The position numbers and the translations under genes are program-made. The notes beneath the pieces were generated by a model that saw only the letters and a list, made by a program, of their open reading frames with translations, had not been told where the DNA came from and did not search any database. This document shows positions 17,601 to 18,882 of a stretch of 18,882 bases of DNA, in pieces (within the stretch, counting starts at the first letter, position 1; every line of letters begins with the position of its first letter). Origin of the DNA: SZUA-146 sp963922815 (lineage in GTDB: Bacteria > Pseudomonadota > Gammaproteobacteria > Steroidobacterales > SZUA-146); the NCBI GenBank assembly GCA_963922815.1, contig CAWUKD010000063.1, positions 1 to 18,882 on the forward strand, given 5' to 3'.

Positions 17601-17673
17601 CGACTATGCCTACATGGCCACTCAGTTTCAGCAGCAGCCAGGCCCCAGTGCCCTGGCAAGTTGCGCCAACTAG
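14665..17673 (+). CDS. ExeM/NucH-family extracellular DNase with C-terminal TSP3-dockerin-like module
   Basis: The 1002-residue product has a clear Sec signal (SIIVSIAMTALMALAHPASA, then DLRISG). AGGGGA lies 5 nt before the ATG. Domain order is: lamin-tail-like region about 24-190 (AIELYV, DGQEFGFPAVA, DDAIELFENG); Ig-like Big_5 about 200-300 (PSDGAINVAVNADIQITFSE); an OB-like domain about 305-420; then the endonuclease/exonuclease/phosphatase nuclease domain about 588-905. Metal and catalytic motifs are all visible: FNVLNYF with N594, LIELENN with E649, NHLKSKG with H743, GDLNAY with D798 and N800, LDHAL with D841/H842, and SDHDA with D892/H893. The family degrades extracellular DNA for nutrients and biofilm turnover. 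Some relatives end in a membrane-anchoring GlyGly-CTERM; here the end is the shared TSP3-dockerin-like PGPS module. A strong terminator follows. Confidence 0.92.
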   Translation: MRTSIIVSIAMTALMALAHPASADLRISGVIDGPLTGGTPKAIELYVVSDIPDLSIYGVGSANNGGGTDGQEFGFPAVAATAGSYIYVASQGPQFQAFFGFLPDYTNGAAEINGDDAIELFENGAVIDVFGDINVDGSGTPWEYLDGWAYRATGTGPDGTTFSIGNWTFSGANALDGEPSNSTAATPFPIGTYTDGPAVDVPPTVGSTTPSDGAINVAVNADIQITFSETVTVTGTWFNLLCDTSGALTGTVSSGDSKTYLIDPSADFAAGESCTVTVLAAQVADQDAPADNMALDFSFDFDVLSPPSLVFIHDVQGAGASSPFANPDQTVVVEGVVTGDFQDGDANEQDNLQGFYLQEEDADADADPLTSEGIFVFDGSTPLDVNAGDQVRVTGNATEFFGETQISAIQVEVIGSGFSVTPATVNLPTAGVVLANGEYIPDLEQYEGMLVSFPAMLTVSELFNLDRYGELLLGQGGRFVQFTNNNAPDAAGLLAHQQNLASRSIMLDDGMTFQNPDPIRYPAPGLPNMVGATVRAGDTVSGLTGNIRYSRASGGSGDETYRLMPTVEPVFVSTNPGPVTAPDVGGSLQVASFNVLNYFTTLDGAGSICGPAMDQGCRGADSQDEFDRQHAKLMTAMLLLDADIVGLIELENNESAALQSIVDGLNSVAGAGTYDFVDTGTIGDDAIRQGLIYKTGTVAPSGDFAILDSSVDPLFNDTRNRPVLAQTFEEIATGGLFTIAVNHLKSKGSSCDSIGDPDVGDGQGNCNLTRTNAAIAQANWLLTDPTGSGDPDYVIMGDLNAYLQEDPVIAIETAGYTNLLSALDATDAYSFLFGGQIGALDHALSTPELATQVTGVAAWHLNADEADAIDYNLDFGRNPAIFDGTVANRASDHDAIVIGLNLIVDDTDGDGVSDAVDNCIDIANASQLDSNGDGFGNACDADTNNDCIVNFVDFSLFAGVFNTPDADHDFNGDGAANFIDYAYMATQFQQQPGPSALASCAN
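17380..17670 (+). other. C-terminal TSP3 plus dockerin-like module, copy 3 of 3
   Basis: It encodes DTDGDGVSDAVDNC, DSNGDGFGNACD, the loops DTNNDCIVNFVD and DFNGDGAANFID, then PGPSALASCAN as the last residues. It has the same order, spacing and cysteines as the modules at 2117 and 13952. Confidence 0.85.
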
Positions 17674-17694
17674 AGGCTCACGTAAAGTAGTGAA

Positions 17695-17726
17695 GGGCGC
17701 TCTCGGAAGAGGGCGCCCTTTTTTTT
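17695..17726 (+). terminator. Strong intrinsic terminator of the nuclease gene
   Basis: GGGCGCTCTC and GAGGGCGCCC form a 10-bp stem (one G-U pair) around a GGAA tetraloop, followed directly by eight T. It begins 22 nt after the stop codon. Confidence 0.93.
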
Positions 17727-18011
17727 GGTGCAAGGGAAGTGGAAGATCGCGCTGATCGATATATTAAGTTGTGCGTTAGAGCTACACCACGCTCTAGAAA
17801 GGAAAGGGGCTCACGACGCGCGGCCATGCCTTCGGCAGAAGTAGTCTGAGCGCTGCAATAGCCGGTTTTCTGGTCTGAAGTGACTCGTTTTCACCGGCAC
17901 CTCGACCAACCGTTTACCCGGAAGACATCAACGACGCATCAGAGTCGTCAACTGGTTTGTTCGTCGAGATAGTCGGCTATCCATTGGTCGTGGCGATGCG
18001 GAGCAGGCGAT
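17727..18011. other. Convergent intergenic region, 285 nt
   Basis: No gene is supported. TAGAGC and GCTCTA (17777-17796) form a small hairpin without a T run on either strand. A clear terminator for the minus-strand gene was not found. Confidence 0.4.
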
Positions 18012-18866
18012 TCAAAACCAGTTGAGCTGATTACTGGCGGACAACCTGTCGTTGTCGGGTGGCGCCAGCTGGCCAATTCGGCGCGTGTTTCTTTCCGCGA
18101 GGTATTTTTCGACGTAGATCGAAGCCACGGGCTTGCCCTGGAAAAATGCCGGGATGTATGTGCCTTTTTTGGCGGCCTCTGCAATAGAATCCCCGCAGGA
18201 TTTTGGCGACGGCTTATCGATAACAGCTACGTCACTGACTCCGCCGTCGTTTTCTATTTTCATTTTCAAAAATACGCGGGCCGAGCGTATGCACTTTCTG
18301 GCCACTTCCCGTTCAATCCAGGGCTTGCCGAAGAAAATACTTTCGTCTGCGTACAGGTCTGTACCGGGTACGTAGGATTGAGGCGCTATGTAGTCATCAC
18401 CGTAGTATTGACTGTTCACGAAATGATGAGGATACATCTTGATGGACGACTCACCGCCTTTGTGCTCGATCTTCAGCGCGTACTTTATGTATGCGATCAC
18501 TTTCTCGCCATCGACAGAGGCCGGATTTAGCCGAACGTTCCTGATTGAATTTTCGGCCGGAATTCGGTACGGCTTGTTCTTATGGTCCCAGTTACACTGT
18601 TGCTCCTCAATAACGCCCCTCACACTGATCAGGGCGTTGCAGAATATTGTGAGCTCTTTGTCTTCACGGCTCTTGGGCACAAAGAAACGCGATTCAAGAG
18701 AATCTTCGCCGGGTTTGAATGTGGCTGGCACAAACCGTGATTCCGCCGGTGTTTCTTCCGCCGCCGACGATAACGAAAAAATAGCACCCGAAATAAGGGC
18801 ACCGATTGCCAGACATTTAATGACAGTCGGTTCCAATTTGGTCGTCCCTGTTGAGTGTGTTTCCAT
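18012..18866 (-). CDS. Exported protein of unknown function with TonB-C-like domain
   Basis: The 284-residue product has a hydrophobic N-terminal segment (CLAIGALISGAIFSLSSAA) that reads as a signal peptide, so a periplasmic location is likely. Residues of about 190-257 resemble the C-terminal domain of TonB-type proteins (KCIRSARVFLKMKIENDGGV, SDVAVIDKPSP, CGDSIAEAAKKGTYIPAF, PVASIYVEKYL). The Pro-rich spacer of a true TonB energy transducer is absent. The middle part (about 60-180) is not recognised; it has Cys76, Cys91, Cys192 and Cys224, possibly disulfide-bonded. The ATG at 18866 has only a distant GGGAAG; a TTG ten codons downstream with CAGGGA before it would also keep the signal peptide. 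The gene converges on the nuclease gene and its promoter lies beyond the window edge. Confidence 0.72.
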   Translation of the reverse strand: METHSTGTTKLEPTVIKCLAIGALISGAIFSLSSAAEETPAESRFVPATFKPGEDSLESRFFVPKSREDKELTIFCNALISVRGVIEEQQCNWDHKNKPYRIPAENSIRNVRLNPASVDGEKVIAYIKYALKIEHKGGESSIKMYPHHFVNSQYYGDDYIAPQSYVPGTDLYADESIFFGKPWIEREVARKCIRSARVFLKMKIENDGGVSDVAVIDKPSPKSCGDSIAEAAKKGTYIPAFFQGKPVASIYVEKYLAERNTRRIGQLAPPDNDRLSASNQLNWF

Positions 18867-18882
18867 AGTTTAGGTCTTCCCG

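Noticed and set aside
17948..18025. 11-bp inverted repeat TCAACTGGTTT / AAACCAGTTGA with a 56-nt spacer
   Set aside because: One such pair at this spacing is about what chance gives in a window of this size. One arm is simply the last codons of the minus-strand gene, and no mobile-element features surround it.
17948..18184. Minus-strand frame extending beyond the stop of the TonB-C-like gene
   Set aside because: It overlaps that gene in another frame. The tail past the stop looks mildly protein-like, but there is no start signal, and a frameshifted extension cannot be shown from one sequence.

Overview
The window looks like about 18.9 kb of chromosome from a free-living, probably marine gammaproteobacterium. 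GC content is moderate to high, Shine-Dalgarno sites are clear, a homodimeric AceE-type E1 is present, and an ExeM/NucH-type extracellular nuclease occurs alongside large secreted Asp-box and SBBP beta-propeller proteins with Ca-binding C-termini. The last trait reminds me of Woeseia-like lineages, but that placement is an impression. I see no phage, IS, CRISPR, tRNA or rRNA features.

Layout. (1) 1-2413: 3' part of a gene for a large secreted Asp-box (BNR/sortilin-like) propeller protein. (2) 2487-6314: an ACC deaminase gene (acdS) followed on the same strand by a stand-alone AceE-type 2-oxoacid dehydrogenase E1. ACC deaminase makes 2-oxobutyrate, so this E1 may oxidise 2-oxobutyrate, as MdeB does beside methionine gamma-lyase in Pseudomonas putida. 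(3) 6392-9543: an AraC-family regulator divergent from a translationally coupled pair encoding an exported metallo-beta-lactamase-fold hydrolase and an exported LamG-like protein. (4) 9909-10298: a small DUF3127 OB-fold protein ending in an SSB-like acidic tip. (5) 10712-14242: a 1176-residue secreted SBBP propeller protein with an Asp-rich Ca-binding ladder. (6) 14665-17673: a 1002-residue secreted ExeM/NucH-family DNase followed by a strong terminator. (7) 18012-18866, minus strand: an exported protein with a TonB-C-like domain.

The most striking feature is that three otherwise unrelated secreted proteins (Asp-box propeller, SBBP propeller, nuclease) end in the same module of about 95 residues. 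It consists of one thrombospondin type 3 repeat, two dockerin-like Ca loops, and a PGPS-x(4-5)-Cys tail, with four invariant cysteines. It appears to be a shared C-terminal tag for exported proteins, perhaps for sorting, docking or stabilisation, in a bacterium with no cohesin in view. The other leads are the ACC-to-2-oxobutyrate-to-propionyl-CoA hypothesis and the SSB-like tip on the DUF3127 protein.
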